In this document: piece by piece, positions 9,291 to 18,413 of the stretch | How the letters are laid out: the number at the start of each line of letters is the position of its first letter | How positions within the stretch are numbered: position 1 is the first letter of the stretch | From: Chromatocurvus sp964613795 | GTDB lineage: Bacteria > Pseudomonadota > Gammaproteobacteria > Pseudomonadales > Halieaceae | Length of the DNA: 64,000 nt | Assembly (NCBI GenBank): GCA_964613795.1 | Contig: CAZTJR010000002.1 | Span: 62,001 to 126,000 of the forward strand | Reading direction: 5' to 3' | The notes under the pieces: generated by a model | What the model was told of the DNA's origin: nothing | Seen by the model: the letters and a program-made list of their open reading frames with translations, nothing else | Databases searched by the model: none | Position numbers and translations under genes: made by a program

Positions 9291-9400
9291 CGGGTGGCAC
9301 CGCCAGGGCCGATATTTGGCGTTCGACTCTTTCGCACCTGACCTTTCCCGCGCCTGAGCCTTTCGCCCCTGGACCTTGCAGTTCACTGGCGGTCGACCGG

Positions 9401-9889
9401 TCACCTCATCTCGCGCTGCCGCATGGGCATGGAGTCAATACGGGAAAAGATCTCCCGGGGTTCCAGGCGCACTGCGCGCATTTTCACACCACCGTCCTTG
9501 CCGACAAGAATCACCGGTGGCCCCTCACCAAATCTGTCGCGCAGGTCGCCGGCTAAACCGTGGGCGACGTCCTTGGGAAAGTTCGTTGCCATGCTGTTGG
9601 CATCGAGGACAAACCAGATCACATCCCGTTCATCAATCTGCGCGGCGTACGTCCTGAGCGCAGCAATATCCTCTTGCGGTGACGGAGATTCGAGTATGAT
9701 GATGAGTCGATTCTGCCAGCGCAGTTCGGAAACATGACTGAGTTCAGCTGACTCCACGCCGCTATCCCCCGTTGCGAATGCAGCCGGGGCCGCGACCAGA
9801 AAGCCTTCGACGAGGAGCGCGAAGGCGGCATGACCTGCCGCCTTTAAAGCCAGTGAGCCAATACGATTCATCCTCCCGGCCAGCGCCAC
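9401..9889 (-). CDS. DUF4174 domain-containing exported protein
   Basis: The 162-residue protein has a signal peptide up to about residue 40 (PAAFATGD). The mature part begins ELRWQNRLIIILESPSPQ and ends VILVGKDGGVKMRAVRLEP...IDSMPMRQREM. Those are the start and end signatures of DUF4174, a thioredoxin-like fold that lacks redox cysteines here. GTG 9889 is kept as the start because GGGGAGG lies about 8 bases upstream. An ATG six codons in (9871) is the alternative, but GGGAGG abuts it directly. It follows the amidohydrolase gene on the same strand. Function unknown. Confidence 0.8.
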   Translation of the reverse strand: MALAGRMNRIGSLALKAAGHAAFALLVEGFLVAAPAAFATGDSGVESAELSHVSELRWQNRLIIILESPSPQEDIAALRTYAAQIDERDVIWFVLDANSMATNFPKDVAHGLAGDLRDRFGEGPPVILVGKDGGVKMRAVRLEPREIFSRIDSMPMRQREMR

Positions 9890-9985
9890 GTGCCCTTCCT
9901 CCCCGGGATCATGAAAGCTGGTGAGAGCCGGCGGCGATTGTTCAGGCCTTTTTCGATCGCTCCTCCGGTGCTCTCCGCCAGGCCA

Positions 9986-11602
9986 TTACTGGCCAGAGCT
10001 CTCGTCCTCGGTTTCGGCCTGCTTCGCAGCCTCCACCATGCTGGCAACATCTGCCAGCAGCTTCTTGGCGTCGTACACAATACCGTCCTTAATCGTATAT
10101 TTGACGCCGCCAATGCGCTCTGGCTTTCGGGTTTCATCGTTAAGCTTCACGGCGCCCGTGCCGTACAGGACCTTGAAGTTCTCAAGCGGGTTTTCCTCAA
10201 CGATAACCAGATCCGCCAGCAGCCCTTCCTGAATCAGGCCATACTCGATGGGCTTGCCCTGCGGCTCGAAGATTTCCTGCGCCCCATGCAGCGTCGCAGC
10301 TCGGATGACCTCCAGCGGATGAAAGCCCGCCTCCTGCAGGAGTTCCATTTCCTCTACATAGCTGAAGCCGTAGAGCTTGTAGATGAAGCCGGCATCGGTG
10401 CCGATAGTGACGCGCCCGCCTCGGTCCTTGTAGTCATCAAGGAAGGCCATCCAGCGCTGATAGAAGTTGCGCCAGGCCACCTCGTCTGCCGTGGTCCAAT
10501 AGAACCAGTAAGCGCCGTGGTCCGTGCGGCTGGCGCGGTAGTACTCCATCATCGCGGGCAGTGTATAGGCGTCGTGCCAAACCGACTGTCGCGCAAACTC
10601 CACGTTGCGCCCTGCGGCGTAGATGGTCATCGTCGGGTTGATGATGAAGTCCCGCTCGAGAAATTCGGCGAGCAACGCATTCCAGGATTCACTACCCTGC
10701 TCGGTGATCAGGTTCCATTGTCTGGCCACCTGACTGAAGCGGTCATACTCGTTGGCGTAGTTGATATCTGCAGGCCAGGGCTGCACGTCGTGGTCGTCAT
10801 ACAGGGCTTCAAAAAGACCGTAAAAATGCGTCATACCCCGCATGCCGAGACGAGCCGCATCGAGCGCGTTCATGCGCGCCACGCCGCGCTGATCGAGGTG
10901 GGCCGTCTGGCCCATACCCAGCCTGTTAGCTTCGTCAATCAATGCTGCCATGATGTCTGGCCGGTGTGCACCAAGCTTGAGTCCATCCACGCCCTGGGTC
11001 TTCGCATAGCGCACCCACTCACGGGCCTCCTCCGGAGTGCGTATCGAGCGATCCTTCCAGGCCTCGCCGCTGCCCATGCGGTGAAAAGACACCATGCGGG
11101 GTGCCACGATGGCGTTGCTGGCGCTACGTTCCTTCTCGCTGATCGACCACTCCAGCGGACCAAAGGGGACACCGCGCACCGTGGTAATACCGTGCGCCAG
11201 CCACAGCTTGTAGACGTAGTCGGCATTCGGTGCTTTCGGTACGCCACCCGTGTGCACGTGATTATCTATGAAGCCTGGCATGACATACATACCGTTGGCA
11301 TCGATTTCGTGAGTCCCCGGCTCTGGCCTGCCATCGTCACTGATCGGAGTGCCAGGCGCCCCAACGCCCGTGATGGACTCGATGCGGTTCTGCTCGATGA
11401 CGATATCGACCGGGCCGACCGGCATACCTCCATCACCGTTGATCATGGTAGCGCCGCGGATGACCAGCCGATCAAAAGGTCCCGCACCCTCGTTTTCGCC
11501 CCGATCGGGAGCCGGCTGAACCTGATCCTGCGCCTGTACCGACACCAGTGTGACGGAAAGCAGCGCACAACAACCCGCCAGAAAGCCACTTATTCTTTGC
11601 AT
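9986..11602 (-). CDS. Amidohydrolase family protein, exported
   Basis: The 538-residue product has a signal peptide (ending VSVQAQD). The composite amidohydrolase domain starts VIRGATMINGDGG, followed by the metal motif MPGFIDNHVHTGG (HxH, near residue 117). Other landmarks are the active-site region VDGLKLGAH, TIGTDAGFIYKLYG with the catalytic Asp, and the closing strand EGLLADLVIVEENPLENF. It belongs with imidazolonepropionase/prolidase-like enzymes, many of which are peptidases or cyclic-amide hydrolases. Substrate not determinable. It lies between a terminator (11633-11658) and the DUF4174 gene, so the two probably form a short unit. Confidence 0.82.
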   Translation of the reverse strand: MQRISGFLAGCCALLSVTLVSVQAQDQVQPAPDRGENEGAGPFDRLVIRGATMINGDGGMPVGPVDIVIEQNRIESITGVGAPGTPISDDGRPEPGTHEIDANGMYVMPGFIDNHVHTGGVPKAPNADYVYKLWLAHGITTVRGVPFGPLEWSISEKERSASNAIVAPRMVSFHRMGSGEAWKDRSIRTPEEAREWVRYAKTQGVDGLKLGAHRPDIMAALIDEANRLGMGQTAHLDQRGVARMNALDAARLGMRGMTHFYGLFEALYDDHDVQPWPADINYANEYDRFSQVARQWNLITEQGSESWNALLAEFLERDFIINPTMTIYAAGRNVEFARQSVWHDAYTLPAMMEYYRASRTDHGAYWFYWTTADEVAWRNFYQRWMAFLDDYKDRGGRVTIGTDAGFIYKLYGFSYVEEMELLQEAGFHPLEVIRAATLHGAQEIFEPQGKPIEYGLIQEGLLADLVIVEENPLENFKVLYGTGAVKLNDETRKPERIGGVKYTIKDGIVYDAKKLLADVASMVEAAKQAETEDESSGQ

Positions 11603-11632
11603 TGTTTTGCCCCGTTGTGTATTACCAATAAA

Positions 11633-11658
11633 GACTGGCAGGGTTACCAGTGCCAGTC
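11633..11658 (-). terminator. Intrinsic terminator after the alpha/beta hydrolase gene
   Basis: GACTGGCA (11633-11640) pairs perfectly with TGCCAGTC (11651-11658) around a 10-base loop. Read on the minus strand, the stem is followed by TTTATT. It lies about 30 bases after the stop of the alpha/beta hydrolase gene and ahead of the amidohydrolase start. Confidence 0.6.
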
Positions 11659-11688
11659 AAATGACACCTGCGTTCACCATCTGGCACG

Positions 11689-12639
11689 TCATTCCGCGCC
11701 AAGCGCCTCCGCCTCTCGTAGGAACTGGCCCAGCAGATCACGATAGAGCTGGGGCGCCCTGCTCAAAGAGGCGTGACCTACATCGGGAAGGACCTCGACC
11801 CGAGCCCCGGGCACGTCTCTGGCAAAAGCGCGAATGGTCTCGGGCCTCGCTTCATCGTGCTCCCCGGTAATGAAAAGCGTGGGCACATCAATCTCGCGCA
11901 GACGCGAGCTCAGGTCGAAGTCCCGCAGACTGCCGGTGGCGTGAAACTCGGTCGGCCCCCACATCTGCAGGTAGATCCGTGCGTTCCGCGGTGCATCCTC
12001 GCAGCGGCTCTCTTCCACCGGATCACCGCGCGATACGAAGCGACTGTAGAACAGCTCAGTGGCTGCGACGTAGTCTTCATGATCCGTGCTGCCGTCGGCC
12101 TCATGCCTGTCGAGCGTGTCCTGCACCGCCTGTGGGAGGGTAGCGCGCAACGCGTCCGCATCGCGAATCCACAGGGGCGTGCTGATCAGTGGCGATGACA
12201 GCGTCAGCGACACAATGCCCTCAGTCCCCTTCTGGAGTACATAATAGGCAGCCAACGCACCACCCCAGCTGTGGCCTTGCAGATGCAGACGCTCGAGGCC
12301 GAGTTCCCGGCGCAGCGTGTCCAACGCCTCGACGAAGCGATCGCGCTGCCACAGGCTGGTGTCCCTGGGTCGACCCGAGCGCCCGCTGCCGAGTTGATCG
12401 TAGCGTATAACAGGCCGTTCATCGGCGAGCGGGTACAGCAGCTGGGAGCCACAGGACGTGCCGCCAGGGCCGCCGTGCAGAGTCAGCAACGGAACTCCGG
12501 GGCCATCACCCGCAATCTCGTACCAGACAGGCCCACCCGGCACCTGCACGAAGCCCGACTGAAGCGGCATCTGCGCGGAGGCGGACACCGCCAGCAGAAC
12601 GGCCCACAGCGGGCCGATAAAACGAGCCAGCCCTGTCAC
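11689..12639 (-). CDS. Alpha/beta hydrolase, proline iminopeptidase-like
   Basis: The 316-residue product starts with a signal-like stretch (IGPLWAVLLAVSASAQ). The oxyanion-hole motif HGGPGG, the nucleophile elbow GHSWGG (Ser near residue 130), a late Asp in TGEHDEARPE and the catalytic His in DVGHASLS complete the triad. HGGPGG together with YDQLGSGRSGRP is typical of S33 proline iminopeptidases. GTG 12639 is chosen because it overlaps the stop of the MAPEG gene in a GTGA junction, a translational-coupling arrangement. Probably an exported peptidase or esterase. Confidence 0.82.
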   Translation of the reverse strand: MTGLARFIGPLWAVLLAVSASAQMPLQSGFVQVPGGPVWYEIAGDGPGVPLLTLHGGPGGTSCGSQLLYPLADERPVIRYDQLGSGRSGRPRDTSLWQRDRFVEALDTLRRELGLERLHLQGHSWGGALAAYYVLQKGTEGIVSLTLSSPLISTPLWIRDADALRATLPQAVQDTLDRHEADGSTDHEDYVAATELFYSRFVSRGDPVEESRCEDAPRNARIYLQMWGPTEFHATGSLRDFDLSSRLREIDVPTLFITGEHDEARPETIRAFARDVPGARVEVLPDVGHASLSRAPQLYRDLLGQFLREAEALGAE

Positions 12640-13025
12640 AGGATAGCAATCAGCAGCATGATGAGCGTGGCAAAGAAACCGACCGCCCAGATAAGCGAGC
12701 GCAGCAGGTAGATACCTGCCGCGTAAGCCGGTACGTAGAGAATGCGCGAAATAAGGTAAGCCCAGGCGCACTGGGCCGTGAGCTCACTGGTGGCGTCGCC
12801 CAGCACCACCACCACGACCGCAATAGTAAAAAGCGCCAGGCCCTCGAAGTGATTATCCACCGCACGCTGAAGCCGCCCGGGTACCCCACTGGGCTTACGC
12901 TCCTCGTCCCGGGGGCCGGCCGTATAAGCGGGACCAAGCTGGATATTGACCGGAACGGCCATAAGGATAATCTGGATAAACTGCAGCAGGCCCGCGTAAG
13001 CGAGCACCTGTATTTCGACTGGCAT
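12636..13025 (-). CDS. MAPEG family membrane protein
   Basis: The 129-residue protein has four predicted membrane helices. GPRDEERKPSGVPGRLQRAVDNHFEGLALF is the MAPEG signature region (eicosanoid and glutathione metabolism membrane proteins); the RLQRAVDNHFE core lies near residues 47-57. ATG 13025 is chosen because AGGAGG lies 8 bases upstream. The bacterial family is functionally ill-defined; some members are glutathione transferases. Its stop overlaps the start of the alpha/beta hydrolase, so the two genes form an operon. Confidence 0.85.
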   Translation of the reverse strand: MPVEIQVLAYAGLLQFIQIILMAVPVNIQLGPAYTAGPRDEERKPSGVPGRLQRAVDNHFEGLALFTIAVVVVVLGDATSELTAQCAWAYLISRILYVPAYAAGIYLLRSLIWAVGFFATLIMLLIAIL

Positions 13026-13130
13026 GATGGCTGCCTCCTGGCGCATTGGGAATTGCAGCCGAAAACGCGACCACCTGGACAGTTTTTCAAATTGCCCCCA
13101 TGCAATCAAGCGCAGGGCGGCTCCATGCAG

Positions 13131-13235
13131 CTACCGTGTGGTCCAGCCATCGTCCACAGTCATAACGCTACTGGTAATGAACGAGGCTTCGTCAGAGGCG
13201 ATAAACATGGCCGCATTGGCGAATTCCCGCGACGT
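13131..13235 (-). pseudogene. Vestige of a short-chain dehydrogenase (C-terminus only)
   Basis: Reading the minus strand from about 13235 to the TAG at 13131 gives TSREFANAAMFIASDEAS followed by FITSSVMTVDDGWTTR. This is the last 34 residues of an SDR: the 'FLASDEASFITGxxxxVDGGWT' ending of 3-oxoacyl-ACP-reductase-like proteins. No Rossmann motif, catalytic Ser/Tyr/Lys or credible start is found upstream; the sequence before it, toward 13364, does not resemble the family. It is therefore a deletion remnant rather than a gene. The intact SDR in the window (57159-57950) is a different protein. Confidence 0.75.
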
Positions 13236-13386
13236 AAAGCGCACATTCGTCCGCTTAACGAAGCAAGTCCCGCAGGAAAAAAATTGAGCCCGACCCTGCG
13301 CAGAACTATAGTAAGGCGTGATCAGGCGATCTACGGCACCGACCACCAGCGACAGCATCACCAATCAACAATAAAGGATTCAGGTC

Positions 13387-13971
13387 ATGCAAAGGATATT
13401 ACGCGCATCAGCTCTGATCGCGCTGCTATTACTGGGGGCAATACCAGCACGTGCAGACAACACCGCGACCGCAAGCGAGGTCGACGCCTACTGGCGCAGT
13501 TTCGAACAATACCTGGCGGCTGGCGACTTCGAGGGGGTCGTTTCAACTTACCACCCGGATGCGGTTCTGGTAAGCGAATCCCTGAATACCAGCTACCCGA
13601 TCACACGCGCGCTTGAGCGCTGGAAGCCCGGCATTCTGGAAACGAAGGCCGGCAGAACGTTTTCTCACGTCGAATTCCGCATCACACGTCGTCTGTTCAG
13701 TGAGTCCACATCGCACGAACAGGGCATATTCCACTATCGATCCGGTCCGACCGGCGATGCCGTCGATGCGGCCGATATCGACGATGCCTACATCCACTTC
13801 GAGGCGCTACTGCTGAAATCGGACGAATGGACAATGGTCATGGAATACCAGAAGCATCCTGCGACTGAGGCAGAGTGGAATGCAGCACTCAGTCCTCCAC
13901 GCGCTGCAGATCGCGCGGAAAGTGCACCCCGGCCCGCCAGTAGTGAAACGCCGCCCAGAGATTTGCCATAG
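13387..13971 (+). CDS. SnoaL/NTF2-like protein with signal peptide
   Basis: The 194-residue product has a signal peptide ending PARAD (about residue 24). The mature protein, ASEVDAYWRSFEQYLAAGDFEGVVSTYHPDAVL, shows the helix-helix-strand start of the NTF2-like cone fold (DUF4440/SnoaL), with further strands to about residue 165. The C-terminal 30 residues are Pro/Ala/Glu-rich and disordered. The last 83 bases overlap the 3' end of the convergent MFS gene, which may be why the tail is low in complexity. Ligand or enzymatic role unknown. Confidence 0.7.
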   Translation: MQRILRASALIALLLLGAIPARADNTATASEVDAYWRSFEQYLAAGDFEGVVSTYHPDAVLVSESLNTSYPITRALERWKPGILETKAGRTFSHVEFRITRRLFSESTSHEQGIFHYRSGPTGDAVDAADIDDAYIHFEALLLKSDEWTMVMEYQKHPATEAEWNAALSPPRAADRAESAPRPASSETPPRDLP

Positions 13972-15196
13972 AGCAGATCAACAGCGCCCAGCGCAGCGAC
14001 TCCAGACCGTAGTGAGGGCCCAGGAGGTCACTGATCATACCCACCACCGAGGGCCCGAAAGCCAGACCGACGATATTGATCACGAAGAGAAGGATGGCCG
14101 CGGCCACACTGCGCATGCGCAGACCCACCAGGGTCTGGGTCTGCGCAAACGTCGTCGCCTGATAGAAGTTGCCGAGAATCACCGGGATGATCAGAAACAG
14201 AAGCGCGGCACTCACAGAGTCTGAAACAAAGACACCTACACCCGCGGGTACGGCAAGCAACAGCGCCACGGCCACGACCCAGAGGTACCATCGCGTATCG
14301 CGCTCACCAAAGTGGTCCGCGAGGCGCCCGCCCAGCAGAATGCCGATGCCCCCCGGGATCCCGAAAATCAGCCCGAGCCAGGTACCGATCTCCCCTGAAG
14401 ACAGCCCGTGGCTGCGCGCCAGGAAAGCCGCCGACCAGGAAATCAGCCCGTAGCCGACAAAGGCCGAAATGCCGCCCCCCAGTGCCATATGGACAAATGA
14501 GCGACGGCCCAGCAGGTAGCGGAAAACAGCGCCGATGGCTGGCTGCTGGGCACCCGGGTCCGCGTTGGACCGCTGCTCCGACATGCCTCGCTCCGGCTCA
14601 CGTACGGTGAAACGAATGACCAGAGCAAGCACGACGCCCGGAATACCGACCACGAGAAAGGCCACACGCCAACCAAACCACTCGTTCATCCAGCCACCGA
14701 CAAAAAAGCCGAAGAGGATCCCAACGGGAATGCCCAGCGAGTAGATACCCAGCGCCGTCGCGCGCTGGTTGGCCGGGTAATAGTCGGACAGCATGGAATG
14801 TGCCGGTGGCGAACAGCCGGCTTCCCCAACGCCCACACCAATACGGTAGGCCAGTAACTGCCAGTAGTTCTGCGCGAGTCCCTGGGCTGCAGTAAAAAGG
14901 CTCCAGATTCCCACCGCAGCAGCAATCAGATTGCGGCGGTTGGCGCGGTCAGCGTAGCGGGCAATGGGAATTCCCATCAGCGTATAGAACACGGCAAAGG
15001 CAAGCCCCGTGAGCATACCCATCGCGGTATCTCCCACCCCGAGTTCCAGCCGGATTGGCTCCACCAGAATGCCGAGAATCTGCCGGTCGATGAAATTGAA
15101 GGTGTAGGCAATGACCAGAATGGTCAGCACGTAGCGGCGCGTGCCGGCCCCAAAGCTTTCCGATGGTGCTGCGGCACCCGGGCGAGTCTCTGTCAA
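13889..15196 (-). CDS. MFS transporter, spinster-like family
   Basis: The 435-residue protein has twelve membrane segments. Key motifs are FNFIDRQILGILVEPIRLEL in TM1, GIPIARYADRANRRNLI (the MFS loop-2/3 motif) and GVGEAGCSPPAHSMLSDYYP in TM4. All three are typical of the spinster-like group frequent in environmental proteobacteria, which carry lipids, steroids or aromatic compounds in various systems. Substrate unknown. The gene faces the NTF2-like gene and overlaps it tail to tail. The TonB-dependent receptor gene lies upstream on the same strand but a long hairpin separates them. Confidence 0.85.
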   Translation of the reverse strand: MTETRPGAAAPSESFGAGTRRYVLTILVIAYTFNFIDRQILGILVEPIRLELGVGDTAMGMLTGLAFAVFYTLMGIPIARYADRANRRNLIAAAVGIWSLFTAAQGLAQNYWQLLAYRIGVGVGEAGCSPPAHSMLSDYYPANQRATALGIYSLGIPVGILFGFFVGGWMNEWFGWRVAFLVVGIPGVVLALVIRFTVREPERGMSEQRSNADPGAQQPAIGAVFRYLLGRRSFVHMALGGGISAFVGYGLISWSAAFLARSHGLSSGEIGTWLGLIFGIPGGIGILLGGRLADHFGERDTRWYLWVVAVALLLAVPAGVGVFVSDSVSAALLFLIIPVILGNFYQATTFAQTQTLVGLRMRSVAAAILLFVINIVGLAFGPSVVGMISDLLGPHYGLESLRWALLICSMANLWAAFHYWRAGVHFPRDLQRVED

Positions 15197-15314
15197 AACG
15201 TCGTCTCCCAGCGCTTTTATGCATTATGTGTGGGTGGCGTTGTGATTGCTGTAAGTCCTACAGTACTGATGATGCCGGGCGAGGGGAAGTCATCCACGTT
15301 AGCGCTGCCCGCTA

Positions 15315-15367
15315 CCCTGGTCTCCCGGGATCATGTCCGAAGCGGACGTGATCCCGGGAGACCAGGG
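15315..15367. repeat. Long palindrome, 25-bp stem, between receptor and MFS genes
   Basis: The left arm 15315-15339 (CCCTGGTCTCCCGGG...) pairs with the right arm 15343-15367 over 25 positions. There is a single G/T wobble and the loop is AAG. It begins 4 bases past the stop of the TonB-dependent receptor gene. No T run follows on either strand, so it is not a textbook terminator. It may block 3' exonucleases, end transcription with Rho, or be a REP-like element. Confidence 0.85.
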
Positions 15368-15370
15368 GCC

Positions 15371-17773
15371 TTACCAGGCACGCTCCAGTATCAGCCCGAA
15401 CTGGGGAAACGGACTGGCTTCCTCGTCAATCTGACGGCCGGTGATAGGATTGAAATCCTGCGGTGCACCCCGTTCGGCGCCGTAGAGATTGATAACATCG
15501 AGAAACAGCACGACGTCCATGGGCCCGAAGCGGCGTCGGTAATCGACGCGTACGTTCAGCGACTGGTAGTCACCCAGGGTGGTCGCATTCTGTTCAGTGA
15601 TCTCTTTCGAGGCACGCAGAAGTCCACTCCCCGGCATGACGTTCTCGTGGATGATAAAGGCATCTCCCGGACGGCCGCTGCCCCACTTCCAGCGCGCCGC
15701 CAGCTGCAGCCGATCGGTCACCTCCCAGCGACTGCCGACAGAGAAAAAATGCTCGCGGCTGAAATCCGGGGTGTAGCTGCCCCGTCCATCGTTATCGTCC
15801 TGGCGCCCGCGGTTATAGGAGTAGGTGAGATCGGCAGACCAGCCATTGTCAAAGGCCCGCTGCAGCACGAGGTCAAAACCGCTGCTGGTGCCCTCTCCCG
15901 CATTCAGCGCACGCCGGTTGGTGCGGCTCCGGTCCACAACAAGATCATCCAGCTCCTGGTGGTAAACCTCGGCGATGGCATTCCAGGCATCATTGATGGT
16001 GTAGTCCAGCCCAAGACTGACATGGGCGATCTTCTCGTTGGCCAGATCGAAATTGGCCGGATCTGCAGAACGGGTCAGGAAGCGGGGAGACTCGTGGTAC
16101 AGACCGCTGGTCAGGGAAAAACGCAGCGCAGGCGTGGCCGAGTAGGCTACGGAAAAGCGCGGGGAAAGATAGGTTTCCTCGGAAAATGCATCCCGGTCCA
16201 CGCGCAGGCCCGGCCGCAATTCAAAGCGGCCCAGTTCGACACTCTGCTCGACGTAGGCCGCGAGATTTGTCCCCGCCCGACCAAAGCGGGCCTCGATGTT
16301 CTCGGGCTGCCAGACAATGTACTGCTGCCCCGGGGGCCGCGGATCGTCGCTCTCGTAGACATACCGGATCCAGGGCCCGTCGAGCTGCGTCGCGAAATCG
16401 GCGTCGATGCGAACCACGCGAAGTCCCGCGGAAAATTCGCCAACGCCATTGAAGGTGGTGAAATCGCTGCGCCAGCCGAGCTCGTCTTCCTTCTCGCGAA
16501 TCGAGAAGATGTTTTCCCGCGCAGGAATAACACCATCCGCGGCAACATCGGGAAAGGCCTCGCCCTGTGTGGAATCCTTGTCACTGCTGCGCAGGTAAAG
16601 ACGGTTGCTCCACTCACCGCTGCGGCCCACCATGCGCCGCCAGGTCACGCCAAACAGCGACAGGTCCTGCGTAGAGCGAATCAGGTTGACGTCGTCGAAA
16701 TCGTCGGAATTGGCAACATTGTCCAGGTCCCGGGTGAAATCCTCCGGCGCATGAATCACCAGAAACTGCAGCTCATCGCCTCCGCTAAGCTCGGTCGAGG
16801 TCTTGAGAATGATATCCGTGACCTTCGGCGTGCCGATGGCGTCCTGGCCGATGAGTTCAAACAGATTGCCGAAATCGAAGCGGCGCGCGGTGAAGAATAC
16901 CGAGGTATCGTCGTCAAAACCCGAGGGGCCGTCGTAGGTGAACTCGGCACCGGCCACATCCAGGCGCACGCTGGTGACCGGCGTCAAACCGCCCTCCGCG
17001 AGCTCAAGGCGCAGCAGTGAGCCGGCGCGACCACCGTAAGCCGCTCCCCAGCCGCCCGGCGAGAATTCCGCGCCGGCAACCGAGTTCGGCGCGAAGATCG
17101 AAAAACGGCCACCGCCGCCGATATCGTCATCCTCGCCGATGGTCTGGTCGAAATGCACCACCTTGTCGAGAGGAAAGTCGTCGACGAATATCAGGTTATT
17201 GCGCGGGCCACGTCCACGCACGGTAAAACCGGCAAAGGCGCCATCCGACACAAGCCCCGGCAGGCCATCCAGGGCGCGCATGACGTCGGGGCCGGCGCCG
17301 ACGGCATTGCGCAGCTCGTCGCGATTGCGAAAACTCGCACTGACACCGCTCAGCCGGTCCGCCTGACGGGCACGGGCGACCACCAGCACTTCCTCGAGCG
17401 GCATGTCCGCCCGCCGCTCCAGGCGGGGCAGCTGAACCTCCAGAGATGAGCTGCGCCCGGCAAGAACCCGGAAGGTTGGCTCCAGGGTCAGGGCGCGTCC
17501 TTCCGCGCTGGCCTCAACGCGGTAGAAACCCTCGTCAAGATTAACGAAACGCGCCTCACCGCTATCGTCGGAATAGGCTCTGACCGACTGTCCGTCGCGA
17601 TCGGTGACCTCGATTCGAACACCGGGAAGCGAGCGCCCTGATTCAGCATCCAGTGCCGTGACCACCAGTTCACCGGGAGCCGCAAAGGCGAGCGACGGCA
17701 GGTACACAAGTGCGAAGCCAAGAAAACACAGCCAGCGTCTGACGATGATGCAACGACTCTCAAAAATTGTCAT
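15371..17773 (-). CDS. TonB-dependent outer-membrane receptor with N-terminal carboxypeptidase-regulatory-like domain
   Basis: The 800-residue product uses ATG 17773, with GGGAG 8 bases upstream. Order of parts: signal peptide (to LAFAA, about residue 32); a CarboxypepD_reg-like domain (ELVVTALDAESGRSLPGVRIEV, about 33-118); a plug domain (SGVSASFRNRDELRNAVGAGPDVMRALDGLPGL; FTVRGRGPRNNLIFVDDFPL); and a 22-strand barrel ending GLILERAW, whose terminal Trp suits BAM recognition. I do not see a clear Ton box. The N-terminal layout resembles receptors of polymer- or peptide-scavenging bacteria. Ligand unknown. It lies 28 bases after the DUF952 gene and may be cotranscribed with it. Confidence 0.88.
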   Translation of the reverse strand: MTIFESRCIIVRRWLCFLGFALVYLPSLAFAAPGELVVTALDAESGRSLPGVRIEVTDRDGQSVRAYSDDSGEARFVNLDEGFYRVEASAEGRALTLEPTFRVLAGRSSSLEVQLPRLERRADMPLEEVLVVARARQADRLSGVSASFRNRDELRNAVGAGPDVMRALDGLPGLVSDGAFAGFTVRGRGPRNNLIFVDDFPLDKVVHFDQTIGEDDDIGGGGRFSIFAPNSVAGAEFSPGGWGAAYGGRAGSLLRLELAEGGLTPVTSVRLDVAGAEFTYDGPSGFDDDTSVFFTARRFDFGNLFELIGQDAIGTPKVTDIILKTSTELSGGDELQFLVIHAPEDFTRDLDNVANSDDFDDVNLIRSTQDLSLFGVTWRRMVGRSGEWSNRLYLRSSDKDSTQGEAFPDVAADGVIPARENIFSIREKEDELGWRSDFTTFNGVGEFSAGLRVVRIDADFATQLDGPWIRYVYESDDPRPPGQQYIVWQPENIEARFGRAGTNLAAYVEQSVELGRFELRPGLRVDRDAFSEETYLSPRFSVAYSATPALRFSLTSGLYHESPRFLTRSADPANFDLANEKIAHVSLGLDYTINDAWNAIAEVYHQELDDLVVDRSRTNRRALNAGEGTSSGFDLVLQRAFDNGWSADLTYSYNRGRQDDNDGRGSYTPDFSREHFFSVGSRWEVTDRLQLAARWKWGSGRPGDAFIIHENVMPGSGLLRASKEITEQNATTLGDYQSLNVRVDYRRRFGPMDVVLFLDVINLYGAERGAPQDFNPITGRQIDEEASPFPQFGLILERAW

Positions 17774-17801
17774 TGTCAAAACTCCCTTGCCTTGACGCGG
17801 G

Positions 17802-18212
17802 TCAGTCGGTAACACCGTCAACCGCCAGAAATGTGCCGTCGGCGGCACGCGTCACGATGTGCACCTGCAACACCGCCGCAGGTCGGATACCGCCATAGAT
17901 ATGGGGAAACAATTCGTCCCCGGCCCCCTCGAACCCAGGCTGAATATCACCCACCGGAGCCGTACCCTCGAAGACCGTCTCGACACCGGTCAGGCTCAGA
18001 GTCTTCACTGTCATGCGCAGGCAGTACCACTGGCCGGGGATATCGCGATAAAAGTGATTGGCAACGCTCAACAGCTTTTGCGTATTCGCGGTGGCATGAA
18101 CAAAGCCATCCGTTTCGTAAGTCGGTGGCAAATAGATGCCATCGGTCGCCGCAACCGGTTCCCAGAGCGTGGCCTGAACAAGATGATAAACATGGCGATG
18201 GTTGGAAGGCAT
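17802..18212 (-). CDS. DUF952 domain protein
   Basis: The 136-residue soluble protein matches DUF952 from VYHLVQATLWEPVAATDGIYLPPTYETDGFVHAT (residues about 8-41) to FPHIYGGIRPAAVLQVHIV (about 101-119). The conserved His of 'FVHAT' and the 'FPHIYG' motif are both present. The fold resembles ADP-ribosyltransferase-like small domains, but no activity is established for the family. The TonB-dependent receptor gene starts 28 bases downstream on the same strand, so the two may share a transcript. Confidence 0.82.
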   Translation of the reverse strand: MPSNHRHVYHLVQATLWEPVAATDGIYLPPTYETDGFVHATANTQKLLSVANHFYRDIPGQWYCLRMTVKTLSLTGVETVFEGTAPVGDIQPGFEGAGDELFPHIYGGIRPAAVLQVHIVTRAADGTFLAVDGVTD

Positions 18213-18413
18213 ACGCTTACTGTCCTGATACCAGCATGGCGGGAACTATCGACGATACCTGCCTGGACCTGGCTGATGTTACCGCCGACGCTGCTTGTGT
18301 GTAATCATACGGCAGCGCCAGCGGTGGGTCATCCGATCACGGGTAGCTGTCGCTTGCCGTTCACGCGCTGCCCGGCAACCCCTCATACAACTATCATCAG
18401 GGACATTTGCACC

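Noticed and set aside
9890..11746. A 618-codon open frame on the plus strand
   Set aside because: It lies opposite the amidohydrolase (9986-11602), whose conserved HxH, Asp and strand motifs are clear. The plus-strand product has no domain pattern and is a GC-rich shadow.
15230..17020. A 596-codon plus-strand frame opposite the TonB-dependent receptor
   Set aside because: The minus strand has signal peptide, plug and barrel motifs; the plus-strand product has none.
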